Below are positions 8,793-9,308 of a stretch of DNA of 9,308 nt, piece after piece (the first letter of the stretch is position 1; each line of letters begins with the position of its first letter). Made by a program: the position numbers and the translations under genes. The DNA lies in assembly GCA_947464705.1 (NCBI GenBank), contig CANHYD010000075.1, positions 1 through 9,308 on the forward strand, given 5' to 3'. The stretch is from Verrucomicrobiota bacterium. GTDB lineage: Bacteria > Verrucomicrobiota > Verrucomicrobiia > Limisphaerales > UBA9464. The notes under the pieces were generated by a model. That model worked only from the letters and a program-made list of their open reading frames with translations. It was not told the origin of the DNA and did not search any database.

Positions 8793-9308
8793 GTGAGCGC
8801 CACCCTTTACGATTTTCTTCCCCGCCTGGAGGCGCCGACGGCCGATCACCTGCTGGATCGCTTCCTCGACTTTGCCCGCACTCGGGGCATCGAACTCTAT
8901 CCGGCGCAGGAGGAGGCGATTCTTGAACTTTATGCGGGCAAGAATGTCATCCTCAACACCCCGACCGGATCCGGCAAATCGCTCGTGGCCTCGGCCCTGC
9001 ATTTCAAGGCGTTGGCGCAGGGACGCAAATCGGTTTACACCTGCCCGATCAAGGCCCTGGTGAATGAGAAGTGGCTTTCACTCTGCCGGGAATTTGGTCC
9101 GGACAATGTCGGCCTGAGCACTGGCGACGCCACAATCAACCATGATGCACCGATCCTGTGCTGCACGGCGGAGATCTTGGCCAATATCGCTCTGCGGGAT
9201 GGTCCCAACGCCAGCGTCCGAGACGTTGTGGTGGACGAGTTTCACTACTACTCCGACCGCGAGCGGGGCGTGGCTTGGCAGGTGCCGCTGTTGACGCTTT
9301 CCAAGACT
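8793..9308 (+). CDS. DEAD/DEAH-box helicase, DUF3516-type, N-terminal part only
   Basis: 172 residues are visible before the window ends; complete relatives are about 800-850 residues. The translation starts at GTG 8793 (MSATLYDFLPRLEAP), chosen because it gives the short N-terminus expected of the family. The ATG at 8783 is in another frame, and no good ribosome-binding site precedes 8793. Superfamily 2 motifs appear in order: a Q-motif-like YPAQEEAI (36-43), Walker A TPTGSGKS (56-63), motif Ia PIKALVNEK (85-93), TGDATIN (110-116), CTAEILANIALRDG (124-137) and motif II DEFH (148-151). This string, including the CTAEILAN and DEFH-Y-Y blocks, matches DUF3516 domain-containing helicases. The function is ATP-dependent remodelling or unwinding of nucleic acid, RNA being likely by relation to Ski2/Mtr4-like enzymes (inference). 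It begins 14 bp after the glycosyltransferase and could be on the same transcript, although no functional link to polysaccharides is apparent. Confidence 0.9.
   Translation, partial: MSATLYDFLPRLEAPTADHLLDRFLDFARTRGIELYPAQEEAILELYAGKNVILNTPTGSGKSLVASALHFKALAQGRKSVYTCPIKALVNEKWLSLCREFGPDNVGLSTGDATINHDAPILCCTAEILANIALRDGPNASVRDVVVDEFHYYSDRERGVAWQVPLLTLSKT

Overview
The window is a GC-rich bacterial chromosome segment (roughly 60% G+C by eye, strong G/C at third codon positions, frequent TTG leucine codons). It carries six protein-coding genes, two of them cut by the window edges. I see no tRNA, rRNA, CRISPR array, insertion sequence or phage gene. The gene content (transglutaminase/DUF2126 amidoligase, DUF255 thioredoxin-like protein, polysaccharide genes, DUF3516-type helicase) fits a free-living Gram-negative such as a member of Verrucomicrobiota or a nearby phylum. 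That placement is a low-confidence inference from style, not from a marker gene.

Left part (1-2876, + strand): the C-terminal ~957 residues of a large two-domain protein. A transglutaminase-like core with an intact Cys-His-Asp triad is followed by a DUF2126 putative amidoligase domain. An internal linker (about 1197-1352) looks as if it was originally read in another frame. Middle (2877-4970, - strand): a full-length DUF255/COG1331 protein with a CHWC thioredoxin-like active site and an alpha/alpha-barrel region. It converges on the first gene with no base between the two stop codons.

A ~106 bp divergent intergenic region (4971-5076) holds a perfect 9-bp tandem repeat and a 10-bp palindrome. 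It separates the DUF255 gene from a rightward run of four genes: a class I SAM-dependent methyltransferase, a multi-spanning O-antigen ligase/polymerase-like membrane protein, a family 4-type glycosyltransferase, and the N-terminal 172 residues of a DUF3516-type DEAD/DEAH helicase. Gaps in this run are 85, 20 and 14 bp, consistent with co-transcription.

The methyltransferase, polymerase-like protein and glycosyltransferase look like a small cell-surface polysaccharide module: sugar transfer by the glycosyltransferase, polymerisation or ligation by the membrane protein, and modification by the methyltransferase. No flippase, initiating sugar-phosphate transferase or chain-length regulator lies in the window, so the module is either incomplete or works with genes elsewhere. 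No clearly new defence or mobile system is visible. The observations most worth a second look are the frame-switched linker in the amidoligase gene, the compact polysaccharide trio, and the biochemically undefined transglutaminase-amidoligase itself.
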